NCBI RefSeq assembly: GCF_026625605.1
Contig: NZ_CP113054.1
Coordinates: forward strand, 4,774,001-4,838,000
Length of the DNA stretch: 64,000 nucleotides
Reading direction: 5' to 3'
From: Luteolibacter sp. SL250
Lineage (GTDB): Bacteria; Verrucomicrobiota; Verrucomicrobiia; Verrucomicrobiales; Akkermansiaceae
Positions 17,362-25,963 of the stretch are shown here, one piece after another. A program made the position numbers and the translations under genes. The stretch's first letter is position 1. Each line of letters opens with the position of its first letter. The notes beneath the pieces were generated by a model. The model was not told where the DNA came from, ran no database searches, and saw only the letters and a list, made by a program, of their open reading frames with translations.

Positions 17362-19452
17362 ATGAAGGACCTCTCCAAATACCGCAACATCGGCATTTTC
17401 GCCCACGTGGACGCGGGCAAAACCACCACCACTGAACGGATTCTGAAGCTCACCGGCAAGATCCACAAGATCGGTGAGGTGCACGACGGTGCTTCCACGA
17501 TGGACTTCATGGAGCAGGAAGCGGAGCGGGGCATCACCATCCAGTCCGCCGCCACCACCTGCTTCTGGCAGGGCCACCAGTTCAACGTGATCGACACCCC
17601 CGGCCACGTTGACTTCACCATCGAAGTCTATCGTTCCCTGAAGGTTCTGGACGGCGGCATCGGCGTGTTCTGCGGCTCGGGCGGCGTTGAGCCCCAGTCC
17701 GAAACCAACTGGCGCTACGCGAACGACTCGAAGGTCTCCCGTGTCATCTACGTCAACAAGCTCGACCGTATCGGCGCTGATTTCTACCGCGTCATCGGCC
17801 AGGTGAAGCGCATCCTGGGCGCCACCCCTCTGGTCATGGTCCTGCCGATCGGCACCGAGTCCGACTTCGTCGGCGTCGTGGACCTGCTCACCCGCAAGGC
17901 CCACATCTGGGACGATTCCGGCCAACCGGAGAACTTCAAGATCGAAGACGTGCCCGCCGACATGGTGGACAAGGTCGAGGAATACCGCGCCGCCCTCATC
18001 GAAACCGCCGTCGAGCAAGACGATGAAGTGATGGAAGCCTATCTGGAAGGCACCGAGCCGGACATCGACACCATCAAGCGCTGTATCCGCAAGGGCACCA
18101 TCGACCTCGCGTTCTTCCCGACCTATTGCGGTTCCTCCTTCAAGAACAAGGGCCTGCAGCTCGTCCTCAACGCCGTCGTGGACTTCCTTCCTTCCCCGAT
18201 CGAAGTGAAACCTCTCCCGGAAGTGGACGCCGAAGGCAACGAGACCGGCGAATTCGCCGTTTCCGATCCTTCCAAGCCGCTCCGCGCGCTGGCGTTCAAG
18301 ATCATGGACGACAAGTTCGGCGCCCTGACCTTCACCCGGATCTACTCCGGCACCATCAAGAAGGGTGACACCATCCTCAACTCCTTCACCGGCAAGACCG
18401 AGCGCGTCAGCCGGATGGTGGAAATGCACGCGGATGACCGCAACGAAATCGAATCCGCCCAGGCAGGTGACATCGTCGCCATCGTCGGCCTCAAGAACGT
18501 GCAGACCGGTCACACCCTCTGCGACGAGAAGAACCCGGCCACCCTGGAGCCGATGGTGTTCCCTGAGCCCGTCATCTCCATCGCCGTTGCTCCGAAGGAC
18601 AAGGCGAACGCCGAGAAGCTGGCGACCGCCATCGGCAAGATGGTCGCCGAGGACCCGTCCTTCCGCGTCGAAACCGACGAGGAAACCAACGAGATGATCC
18701 TCAAGGGCATGGGCGAGCTCCACCTCGACATCAAGATCGACATCCTCAAGCGGACCCACAAGGTCGAGGTTGCCGTCGGCGCCCCGCAGGTCGCCTACCG
18801 CGAAACCATCACCAAGCCGGTCAACGACAGCTACACCCACAAGAAGCAGTCCGGTGGTTCCGGCCAGTTCGCGAAGATCGACTACACCATCGAGCCCGGC
18901 GAGCCAGGCACCGGCTTCATCTTCGAATCGAAGGTGGTTGGCGGCAGCATCCCGAAAGAGTTCATCCCGGCCGTCGAAAAAGGCTTCAAGACCTCCGTCG
19001 ACAAGGGACCGCTTGCGGGTTATCCTTGCTTGGACTTCAAGGTCATCCTCAACGAAGGTGGTTTCCACGCCGTTGACTCCAGCAACATCGCGTTCGAAAT
19101 CGCTGCCAAGGCGGCCTACCGCCAGACCATGCCGAAGGCTGGCCCGCAGATCCTTGAGCCAATGATGAAACTCGACGTCTTCACTCCTGAAGAAAAAGTC
19201 GGTGACGTCATCGGCGACCTCAACCGCCGCCGCGGCATGATCCAAGGCCAGGAGCCGACCCCGGGTGGTGTCCGCATCAAGGCAGAGGCCCCGCTGTCCG
19301 CCATGTTCGGCTACATCGGTGACCTCCGCACCATGACCTCCGGCCGTGGCCAGTTCTCCATGGAGTTCAGCCACTACGCACCTTGCCCGAAAAACGTCTC
19401 CGACGACGTCATCGCCAAGGCCAAGGCCCGCGAGGAAGCGCTGCGCAAGTAA
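17362..19452 (+). CDS. fusA: Translation elongation factor G
   Basis: The start is ATG 17362 ([23 protein letters not shown]), which sets the G1 loop AHVDAGKT at residues 14-21 as in other EF-G proteins; the longer open frame upstream has no EF-G sequence. The 696-residue product shows G2 RGITI, G3 [10 protein letters not shown]4 NKLD, then domain II ([14 protein letters not shown]), domain IV ([13 protein letters not shown], with PLAGYP) and domain V ([18 protein letters not shown]). It catalyses GTP-dependent translocation on the ribosome. It stands alone, without rpsL, rpsG or tuf, and ends at a strong intrinsic terminator. Confidence 0.98.
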   Translation: MKDLSKYRNIGIFAHVDAGKTTTTERILKLTGKIHKIGEVHDGASTMDFMEQEAERGITIQSAATTCFWQGHQFNVIDTPGHVDFTIEVYRSLKVLDGGIGVFCGSGGVEPQSETNWRYANDSKVSRVIYVNKLDRIGADFYRVIGQVKRILGATPLVMVLPIGTESDFVGVVDLLTRKAHIWDDSGQPENFKIEDVPADMVDKVEEYRAALIETAVEQDDEVMEAYLEGTEPDIDTIKRCIRKGTIDLAFFPTYCGSSFKNKGLQLVLNAVVDFLPSPIEVKPLPEVDAEGNETGEFAVSDPSKPLRALAFKIMDDKFGALTFTRIYSGTIKKGDTILNSFTGKTERVSRMVEMHADDRNEIESAQAGDIVAIVGLKNVQTGHTLCDEKNPATLEPMVFPEPVISIAVAPKDKANAEKLATAIGKMVAEDPSFRVETDEETNEMILKGMGELHLDIKIDILKRTHKVEVAVGAPQVAYRETITKPVNDSYTHKKQSGGSGQFAKIDYTIEPGEPGTGFIFESKVVGGSIPKEFIPAVEKGFKTSVDKGPLAGYPCLDFKVILNEGGFHAVDSSNIAFEIAAKAAYRQTMPKAGPQILEPMMKLDVFTPEEKVGDVIGDLNRRRGMIQGQEPTPGGVRIKAEAPLSAMFGYIGDLRTMTSGRGQFSMEFSHYAPCPKNVSDDVIAKAKAREEALRK

Positions 19453-19493
19453 TCACGGAGCGCGGACTTCCGTCCGTCTCCCCCTTCCCAAAG

Positions 19494-19528
19494 CCCCGGC
19501 GGCCGCAAGGTCGCCGGGGTTTTCATTT
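19494..19528 (+). terminator. Intrinsic terminator of fusA
   Basis: CCCCGGCG (19494-19501) pairs with CGCCGGGG (19512-19519) around a ten-base loop and is followed by TTTTCATTTT. It lies 41 bases after the fusA stop codon. Confidence 0.9.
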
Positions 19529-19601
19529 TACCTCCGCAAAGGCTCCGTCGCCCCCATTTCGCGCTTGTGAGCCCGCCCGGGCGATTCCACTCTCCCGCCA
19601 C

Positions 19602-20603
19602 ATGAGTGAAGCGTCGTCCGCCATCGAAGTCTGCATCGCCGGCACCGGCAGTTACGTCCCGGAGAAGGTTCTGACCAACGATGAGCTTTCGAAAATCGTC
19701 GATACCACGGATGAGTGGATCTTTACCCGCACCGGCATCAAGGAACGGCGGGTCGCCGCGGAAGGCGAGTTCACCTCCCACATGGCCACGAAGGCCGCCG
19801 AACGCGCCCTGGAGCAGGCAGGCCTGGCGGCTGCCGACATCGAACTGATCATCGTCGCCACCATCACCCCGGACACCTTCACCCCTGCGACCGCGTGCTA
19901 CGTCCAGCAGAACCTGGGCGCCCACCGGGCCGTCGCCTTTGACATTTCCGCCGCTTGCTCCGGCTTCCTTTACGCGATGAAGCTCTCCAAGCGGCTGATC
20001 TCGGACGGCGCGTTCAAGAACGCCCTCATCATCGGCGCGGAAAAGCTCTCCGCCTTCGTGAACTGGGAGGACCGCACGACCTGCGTTCTCTTCGGTGACG
20101 GGGCGGGCGCCGCCGTCCTCCGCCGTGCGGAGCCGGGCGAAGGTTCCATCATCGCCACGGAAATGGGCACGGATGGAAATCTCACCCACCTCCTCAACAT
20201 CCCCGGCGGTGGCTCCGCCTGCCCCATCACGCCGGCCAATGCGGGGCTCCACCTCGCCACTCTGGCGATGCAGGGCAAGGAAGTCTTCAAGCACGCGGTC
20301 AACCGCATGAAAGAAGCCGCGGAAAAGGTGATCGAGCGCGCCGGCCTCCAATCGGAGGACATCGCGTGCGTCATCCCCCACCAGGCGAACCTCCGTATCA
20401 TCGACGCCATCGCGGACCGGCTTACGGTGCCGAACGAGCGCGTTTTCGTGAACCTCCACAAATACGGCAACACCTCCGCCGCCGCGGTGGCCATCGCACT
20501 CGATGAAGCGAACCGCGAAGGGAAATTCAAGCGCGGGGAGCACATCGTGCTGGTGGTCTTCGGCGCGGGCCTGACCTGGGCCGCCGCCGCCGTCCGTTGG
20601 TAA
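19602..20603 (+). CDS. fabH: Beta-ketoacyl-ACP synthase III
   Basis: The start is ATG 19602 (MSEASSAIEVCIAGTGSYVPEKVLTN), which gives the normal FabH length of 333 residues; the open frame upstream overlaps the fusA terminator. The catalytic triad is complete: Cys119 in SAACSGF, His260 in IPHQANLR and Asn290 in KYGNTSAA. The substrate-entry motif DEWIFTRTGIKERR is also present. It condenses acetyl-CoA with malonyl-ACP to start type II fatty-acid synthesis in the cytoplasm. It is not in a fab operon here; the neighbours are fusA, behind a terminator, and a secreted hydrolase-like gene. Confidence 0.95.
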   Translation: MSEASSAIEVCIAGTGSYVPEKVLTNDELSKIVDTTDEWIFTRTGIKERRVAAEGEFTSHMATKAAERALEQAGLAAADIELIIVATITPDTFTPATACYVQQNLGAHRAVAFDISAACSGFLYAMKLSKRLISDGAFKNALIIGAEKLSAFVNWEDRTTCVLFGDGAGAAVLRRAEPGEGSIIATEMGTDGNLTHLLNIPGGGSACPITPANAGLHLATLAMQGKEVFKHAVNRMKEAAEKVIERAGLQSEDIACVIPHQANLRIIDAIADRLTVPNERVFVNLHKYGNTSAAAVAIALDEANREGKFKRGEHIVLVVFGAGLTWAAAAVRW

Positions 20604-20665
20604 CGGAAAGCAGTCCTCCGGACTTGTGCCGGAATGCCGGATGCGGATAGAAGCGGATTGCCCGC

Positions 20666-22192
20666 ATGTCCCGCTCCCGTGCATTTCCATCACCAATGTG
20701 CGCCTGGCTCACCGCCATGGCGCTCTTTTCCTCCATGGTGGCTGCGGAGGAGGCACCGCCGACCTTTCAGGCAAAAGCCAAGGCCCACCTTGAGTTGGTG
20801 CTGAAGGAAGGCACGGACCACTACGGCGCGACGTCCACCCCGCTGTGGATGTCCAGCATCGACACCCGGACAGGACGCTACCCGGAGGATGACACCCGGC
20901 ATCCCGACTATCCCTCCCGGGTCTATCGCCTGATCGCCGCGCCGAAGGGCTCGAATCCCTATTGGGATCTGCCGCAGATGGCAGCAGCCGCGGATCTTTC
21001 CAAAAGGACCGGAGATCCATCCTACCGGAAGGGGGCTGATGACAGCCTGGACTTCATTTTCTCCCACCTGATCGACGGGCCGAGCGGCCTCATCCTGTGG
21101 GGGAACCACTATTACTATCACGCCTACCAGGACGAGATCCTGTTCTTTCTGGATGAGAAGAACGTCACCCCCTACGGGAAAAACCCGGCCGGGAACGAAG
21201 GCAAATACCACGAGGCCCGGCCGGTGCCGATCCCGTGGGACCTGCTGTGGGAACGGAGTCCGGAAAAGACGGAGCGCTACATCCGCGCGATGCTCGACCG
21301 CCATCTCACCGACGCCACCACCGGTGAGTTCAACCGCCACGCCACGCCGAAGGGCCAGCAGCATGCGTTCATCGAGTCCGGCGGACTGCTCGTCCACGCG
21401 GCGGCATTCCTGTTCAGCAAGACGAAGGACCCTACCCTGCTGGAGCGGGCGGACCTTTTCATCCGCTACACCTTGGCAGCGGAGAACCCGGCCACGGGGC
21501 TGGTCAGCAACTGCCCCAACTCCCCGGTGAAGAGGTGGGACCGCTCGATCAGCACCACGGAGATCGGACTGTGGGCGGGATCGCTCATCGCCGCCTCCGC
21601 CCATGTTCCGGCCGGGACGCGGGATGCCTGGCTGGCACACGCCGACCGCGTGACCTCCGCGTGGCTGAAACACGCCTGGAGCGAAAAGGACCGGAAATTC
21701 CATGGCAACCTCCGCATCACCGACGGCACTCCCGTCACCGAGCGGACCACCACTTATCAGCCGGGGGCTTTCAGCAGCCTGTGGGAGCCGCAGTTCCCGA
21801 ACCACGACTACCCGATGGCGATGGCAGAGACCTGCCTGCGGCTCCACAAGATCACCGGAAAGGAAACCTACCGCACCGCCTGCCAGCGGTGGATCACCGT
21901 GATCCGGGAATCCCTCCCGGCCAGGGACGGGAAAGGCGGCTATGCGGAGCACTACGGCCGCGTGATCCACTTCCTGCTGGGCTGCCACCGTGACCTGAAG
22001 GATCCGGCGTGCCTCGATCTGGCAAAGCAGGTGGCCGCCGAGGCGGACCGCTTCCTGTGGGCGGGTAAGGCGTTCCGCAGCCATCCGGTCGAGAACCGCT
22101 GCGACAGTGTGGACGGGATGGGCTACCTGCTGCTCGCGCTCGGCTGGCTGGAGTCCGGCAAGGAACCGGACTACCACGGGTTTTTCTTCTGA
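20666..22192 (+). CDS. Secreted (alpha/alpha)-barrel protein, possible polysaccharide lyase or glycoside hydrolase
   Basis: The 508-residue product has a signal peptide (residues about 1-27, ending MVAAEE). Repeated helical blocks with conserved aromatic and His residues (WGNHYYYHAYQDEILFF, HAFIESGGLLVHAAAFLF, EIGLWAGSLIAASAH, YPMAMAETCLRLHKITG, RCDSVDGMGYLLLALGWLE) suggest an (alpha/alpha)6-7 toroid, the fold of several polysaccharide lyases and six-hairpin glycosidases. I cannot assign a CAZy family, so the activity stays open. The gene lies 62 bases after fabH and ends 18 bases before a perfect hairpin. Start chosen at the first ATG with a usable signal sequence. Confidence 0.65.
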   Translation: MSRSRAFPSPMCAWLTAMALFSSMVAAEEAPPTFQAKAKAHLELVLKEGTDHYGATSTPLWMSSIDTRTGRYPEDDTRHPDYPSRVYRLIAAPKGSNPYWDLPQMAAAADLSKRTGDPSYRKGADDSLDFIFSHLIDGPSGLILWGNHYYYHAYQDEILFFLDEKNVTPYGKNPAGNEGKYHEARPVPIPWDLLWERSPEKTERYIRAMLDRHLTDATTGEFNRHATPKGQQHAFIESGGLLVHAAAFLFSKTKDPTLLERADLFIRYTLAAENPATGLVSNCPNSPVKRWDRSISTTEIGLWAGSLIAASAHVPAGTRDAWLAHADRVTSAWLKHAWSEKDRKFHGNLRITDGTPVTERTTTYQPGAFSSLWEPQFPNHDYPMAMAETCLRLHKITGKETYRTACQRWITVIRESLPARDGKGGYAEHYGRVIHFLLGCHRDLKDPACLDLAKQVAAEADRFLWAGKAFRSHPVENRCDSVDGMGYLLLALGWLESGKEPDYHGFFF

Positions 22193-22210
22193 CGGCCTGT
22201 TAGAAGAACC

Positions 22211-22237
22211 GTGGCTGCTGCGGGACGCAGCAGCCAC
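22211..22237 (+). terminator. Perfect 12-bp GC hairpin after secreted barrel gene
   Basis: GTGGCTGCTGCG (22211-22222) pairs perfectly with CGCAGCAGCCAC (22226-22237) around loop GGA, 18 bases after the stop codon. ACATTT follows, not a true T-run, so termination would be inefficient or factor-assisted. Confidence 0.55.
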
Positions 22238-22284
22238 ATTTACGGTCATGGACCACGTCTCCGATTTCCCCTAGACTGACGGCC

Positions 22285-24126
22285 ATGGCGCACCGCAGCA
22301 CCCCGCTGGAAACCGACAAGATGCCGCCGGGCATCCCCTACATCATCGGCAACGAGGCGGCCGAACGGTTTTCCTTTTACGGGATGCGGACCATCCTGGT
22401 CGTGTTCATGACGCAGTACCTGCAGTTCATGGACAACACGGGCGGCACCTCCATCTCCGGCACGGAGGCCGTCGGTTACTTCCACCAGTTCGCGGGATGG
22501 GTGTATTTCACCCCGTTGATCGGCGCGCTGCTCTCCGACATCTTCCTCGGGAAATACCGCACCATCCTTTTCCTCTCCCTGTTCTACTGCCTGGGCCACG
22601 GCGCGCTGGCGTGCATGGGGCTGGTGGGGGAGTCGAAGTGGTGGCTCATCACCGGGCTGTCGCTCATCTGCATCGGCGCGGGCGGCATCAAGCCGTGCGT
22701 CTCCGCCCACGTGGGCGACCAGTTCGGCAAGCTGAACCAGCACCTGATCACGCGCATCTACAACTGGTTCTACTTTTCCATCAACTTCGGCGCGATCTTT
22801 TCCACGTTGCTCACCCCGTGGCTGCTGGAGCACTACGGGCCGCACTGGGCGTTCGGCGTGCCTGGTGTGCTGATGGCCATCGCCACGTTCATGTTCTGGC
22901 TGGGGCGGCACCGCTTCGTCCACATCCCTGCGTCCGGCTGGGGCTTCTTCCGCGAGGCGTTTTCCTGGGAGGGTTTCGCCGCGTTGGCGAAGCTCATCCC
23001 GCTGTTCGTGTTCATCGCCGTCTTCTGGTCGCTCTATGACCAGACCGGCTCCTCATGGGTGCTGCAGGCGAAGCAGATGGACCTGAACTTCCTCGGCGTC
23101 ACCTGGCTGGAGTCCCAGATCCAGGCGGTGAACCCCATCCTGATCCTCATTTTCATCCCGCTGTTCACGCTGGTGCTCTATCCGGCGATCAACCGGGTCT
23201 TCCGGCTCACGCCGCTGCGGAAAATCGGCATCGGCCTGTCGCTGCTGGTGGCGACCTATGTGCTCACCACCGTGGTGCAGTCGTGGATCGACGCAGGCCA
23301 GCGGCCCTCCATCGGCTGGCAGATGCTTTCCTTCATCCTCATCACCGCGGCGGAGGTGATGGTGGCCATCGTCGGGCTGGAGTTCGCCTACACCCAGGCA
23401 CCCCGCGCGATGAAGTCCTGGGTGATGTCGCTTTTCTGGCTCGCAGTGTGGCTGGGCAACTATTTCACCGCAGAGGTGAACCGTTTCATCTCCACGCCAT
23501 CCGCCGCGCGACTCCAGTTCACGGAGGCGATCTCCCGCCTCCCGGAGGACTGGAAGACGTCCCCCCGGAACATCGTGCTGCCGGGATACGACGGCATCAC
23601 CGGCACCGCGGACGACTTCATCGCCCGCTGCCGCCAGGGCCGGCTGGACTCCTTTGAGATCCCCGGCCGCGACCTTTACTTCTCCGCCGCGGAGAGGATC
23701 GAGCAGGCTTCCGCGGAGAAATTCCCCGCCAAGGAGCAAGGCAACCTCCTTCTGCAGGGGATCAAGGATCCGTGGGGGAATGCCATGAGATACGAGGTGA
23801 TCGACTCCTCGCACATCCGCATCTCCAGCAAGGGACCGGGGGAGAAGGAAAAGTCCGAGTGGAGCCTTGGCCTGGTCATCGGGAAAACGGAAGGCGAAGC
23901 CGTGGCTCCGAAGGACACCTGGCTGGCCCGCCGGAAGATGGAACTCGGCATCCGGGAAAAGGCCACACCGGGTGGATTCGAGCGGACGGAGTTCTCCGGC
24001 GGGGAGAGCAAGCTGGAGGGCGCGGCCTACTTCCGCTTCTTCACCTGGCTGATCCTGGGCGCGCTGGCCGTCTATCTGCCATTCTCACTGATCTACCGCC
24101 CGAAGACGTACCTGCATGAGTCGTAA
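22285..24126 (+). CDS. POT/PTR2-family proton-peptide symporter with large insert before TM12
   Basis: The 613-residue product has the POT signatures NEAAERFSFYGMR (residues about 21-33) and RIYNWFYFSINFGAIFSTL (TM5), and twelve membrane helices by inspection. POT proteins import di- and tripeptides with protons across the inner membrane. TM11 (from about residue 376, MKSWVMSLFWLAVWLGN) and TM12 (from about residue 583, RFFTWLILGALAVYL) are separated by about 175 hydrophilic residues. That loop contains GYDGITGTADDF (about residue 432) and DPWGN (about residue 495), motifs otherwise typical of GspG pseudopilins. By topology it would be periplasmic. The stop codon TAA is part of a palindromic repeat. 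Confidence 0.88.
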   Translation: MAHRSTPLETDKMPPGIPYIIGNEAAERFSFYGMRTILVVFMTQYLQFMDNTGGTSISGTEAVGYFHQFAGWVYFTPLIGALLSDIFLGKYRTILFLSLFYCLGHGALACMGLVGESKWWLITGLSLICIGAGGIKPCVSAHVGDQFGKLNQHLITRIYNWFYFSINFGAIFSTLLTPWLLEHYGPHWAFGVPGVLMAIATFMFWLGRHRFVHIPASGWGFFREAFSWEGFAALAKLIPLFVFIAVFWSLYDQTGSSWVLQAKQMDLNFLGVTWLESQIQAVNPILILIFIPLFTLVLYPAINRVFRLTPLRKIGIGLSLLVATYVLTTVVQSWIDAGQRPSIGWQMLSFILITAAEVMVAIVGLEFAYTQAPRAMKSWVMSLFWLAVWLGNYFTAEVNRFISTPSAARLQFTEAISRLPEDWKTSPRNIVLPGYDGITGTADDFIARCRQGRLDSFEIPGRDLYFSAAERIEQASAEKFPAKEQGNLLLQGIKDPWGNAMRYEVIDSSHIRISSKGPGEKEKSEWSLGLVIGKTEGEAVAPKDTWLARRKMELGIREKATPGGFERTEFSGGESKLEGAAYFRFFTWLILGALAVYLPFSLIYRPKTYLHES

Positions 24127-24168
24127 GGAGGGTGGACATAGCGGCTCTGCCGCAATGTCCATCCTCCT
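24124..24168. repeat. REP-like palindromic element, intact copy
   Basis: Bases 24126-24145 and 24149-24168 form a 20-bp hairpin with one mismatch and one G-U pair around loop TCT. The left end TAAGGAGGG begins with the stop codon of the transporter gene. The right end finishes two bases before the stop codon of the convergent aminopeptidase gene. A 36-base section recurs inverted at 27797-27832 (33 of 36 identical by eye), and the left half recurs at 45526-45546. Confidence 0.75.
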
Positions 24169-24170
24169 CA

Positions 24171-25271
24171 CTACCCATTCAGCTTCGCGAGCTGCTTCGG
24201 CAGGAAGACGCCGTCCTTGCGGATGAGCTTGCCGTCGAACCAGACCTCGCCGCCGCCGTAGTCCTTGCGCTGGATGTTCACCATGTCCCAGTGGACCTGG
24301 GAGCGGTTGCCGTTGTCGGCGATCTCGTACGCCTGACCGGGCGTGAAGTGGAAGGAACCGGCGATCTTCTCGTCAAAGAGGATGTCCCTCATCGGCTCGC
24401 GGATGACCGGGTGGAAGCCTAGGGCGAACTCACCGATGAAGCGGGCACCTTCGTCGCTGTCGAGGATCTTGTTCAGTGCCTTGGTCTTCGCACCGGCCTC
24501 GGCCTTGACGATCTTGCCCTTGGAGAACTCCAGGCGGATGGTGTCGAAGCCGATGCCCTGGTAGATGGTCGGGGCGTTGTAGGTGATGTGGCCTTCCACG
24601 GAGTCACGCACGGGGGCGGTGAACACCTCGCCGTCCGGGATGTTGAAGTTCCCGCCGCAGATGACGGCAGGGATGCCCTTGATCGAGAAACGCAGGTCGG
24701 TGCCCGGCCCCTTGAGGTGGACCTGGTCGGTTGACTCCATGAGCTTTTTCAGCGCGTTCATCGCCGGGACGAGCGCCTTGTAGTCGAGCAGGCAGACTTT
24801 GAAGTAGAAGTCCTCGAACGCCTCCGTGCTCATGTTCGCCTGCTGCGCCATGGACGGGCTGGGCCAGCGGAGCACGCACCAGCGGGTCTTTTTCACGCGG
24901 TGGTCCAGCACCGGGCGCATGTGCTTCATCGCGAGCTGCATCTTGTCCGCGGGAACGTCGGAGGTTTCCGCGATGTTGTAGCCGCCACGCACGGCGATGT
25001 AGGCGTCCATGTCCTTCATCTCCGCCAGCAGGTGCTTCGCGATGACGGAATACTGGCCGTCCTCCGCGCCCTTCAGCATCTCCCGGCTGAGACGGGACTG
25101 GTGGATGCGGATGAATGGCAGCGCGCCCTTTGCCCTGGCCTCGCGGATCAACGCCAGCCCGATGGAGTCCGGCACGTCGTAGAGATCGATGAGGACTTTC
25201 TCGCCTTTTTTCAGGGCGGTGGAGTAGCGGACCAACTGCTTTGCGAGGGCGTCAATGCGGGCGTCGTGCAT
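24171..25271 (-). CDS. M29-family metallo-aminopeptidase
   Basis: The start is ATG 25269-25271 ([32 protein letters not shown]), matching the usual N-terminus of AmpS/AmpT/PepS-type enzymes; the extra open frame upstream lies in the divergent promoter region. The 366-residue product carries the metal-binding C-terminal blocks of family M29: [13 protein letters not shown] (Glu), [17 protein letters not shown] (Glu and His) and [11 protein letters not shown] (His-x-Asp). The N-terminal half has [16 protein letters not shown], also typical. It should release N-terminal residues from peptides in the cytoplasm, which suits its position facing a peptide importer. It ends at the palindromic repeat. 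Confidence 0.9.
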   Translation of the reverse strand: MHDARIDALAKQLVRYSTALKKGEKVLIDLYDVPDSIGLALIREARAKGALPFIRIHQSRLSREMLKGAEDGQYSVIAKHLLAEMKDMDAYIAVRGGYNIAETSDVPADKMQLAMKHMRPVLDHRVKKTRWCVLRWPSPSMAQQANMSTEAFEDFYFKVCLLDYKALVPAMNALKKLMESTDQVHLKGPGTDLRFSIKGIPAVICGGNFNIPDGEVFTAPVRDSVEGHITYNAPTIYQGIGFDTIRLEFSKGKIVKAEAGAKTKALNKILDSDEGARFIGEFALGFHPVIREPMRDILFDEKIAGSFHFTPGQAYEIADNGNRSQVHWDMVNIQRKDYGGGEVWFDGKLIRKDGVFLPKQLAKLNG

Positions 25272-25368
25272 GCCATGGACGTTAGATGTCCCGCCGCCGT
25301 TGTCCACGCGGCAATATGGGGAAAAACAATAAACTTGGCATCCCTCCCCCACCCCCTACACCAAGCGC

Positions 25369-25947
25369 ATGGTCCTCGGCATCCTCGGTTCCGGCTCCGG
25401 CTCAAACATGCAGGCGATCCTCGATGCGATCGCGGCGGGCACGCTCGACGCCCGCATCGCTCTGGTCCTGTCGGACAACCCGGACGCGTACATCCTTGAA
25501 CGTGCGGCCAAAAACGGCATTCCGTCCGGCGTGATCGACTGCCGGGGGTTCAAAACGAAGTTCCCTGAAGAGGCACAGGCGGAGACCGCCGCCCGGCTGA
25601 AGGATGCCGGGGTGGAGCTGGTCTGCCTGGCTGGCTTCATGCGGCTGGTGAAGCGTCCGCTGCTGGACGCCTTTCCGGAGCGCATCCTCAACATCCACCC
25701 GTCCCTCCTTCCGGCCTTCCCCGGCATCGCTGCGTGGAAGCAGGCAGTGGACGCCGGAGTTTCCGAAACGGGTTGCACCGTCCACCATGTGGATGATGGT
25801 ATGGATACCGGCCCGGTCATCCTCCAGGAAAAGATCCCCGTCCTCCCGGATGACACCGACAAGACGCTCCACGCCCGTATCCAGTTGGTAGAGCACCGGC
25901 TTTATCCGGAAGCGATCCGCCGCCTGGCGCAGACCGCATTGCGGTGA
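25369..25947 (+). CDS. purN: Phosphoribosylglycinamide formyltransferase
   Basis: The 192-residue product starts MVLGILGSGSGSNMQAIL, a normal PurN N-terminus with the phosphate-binding G-S-G-S-N. The catalytic residues are Asn108 and His110 (LNIHPSLLPAFPG) and the Asp of HHVDDGMDTGPVI. It transfers a formyl group from 10-formyltetrahydrofolate to GAR in purine synthesis. No other pur gene is adjacent. The PBP gene starts 16 bases downstream on the same strand, so the two may be cotranscribed. It is divergent from the aminopeptidase gene. Confidence 0.95.
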   Translation: MVLGILGSGSGSNMQAILDAIAAGTLDARIALVLSDNPDAYILERAAKNGIPSGVIDCRGFKTKFPEEAQAETAARLKDAGVELVCLAGFMRLVKRPLLDAFPERILNIHPSLLPAFPGIAAWKQAVDAGVSETGCTVHHVDDGMDTGPVILQEKIPVLPDDTDKTLHARIQLVEHRLYPEAIRRLAQTALR

Positions 25948-25963
25948 GAGTTGTTCCCTGAAG

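Noticed and set aside
17221-19374. 717-codon open frame antisense to fusA
   Set aside because: It lies fully opposite an EF-G gene with every motif intact; its composition (Asp/Val/Gly/His-rich) is the mirror of GC-rich third positions, and it has no domain.
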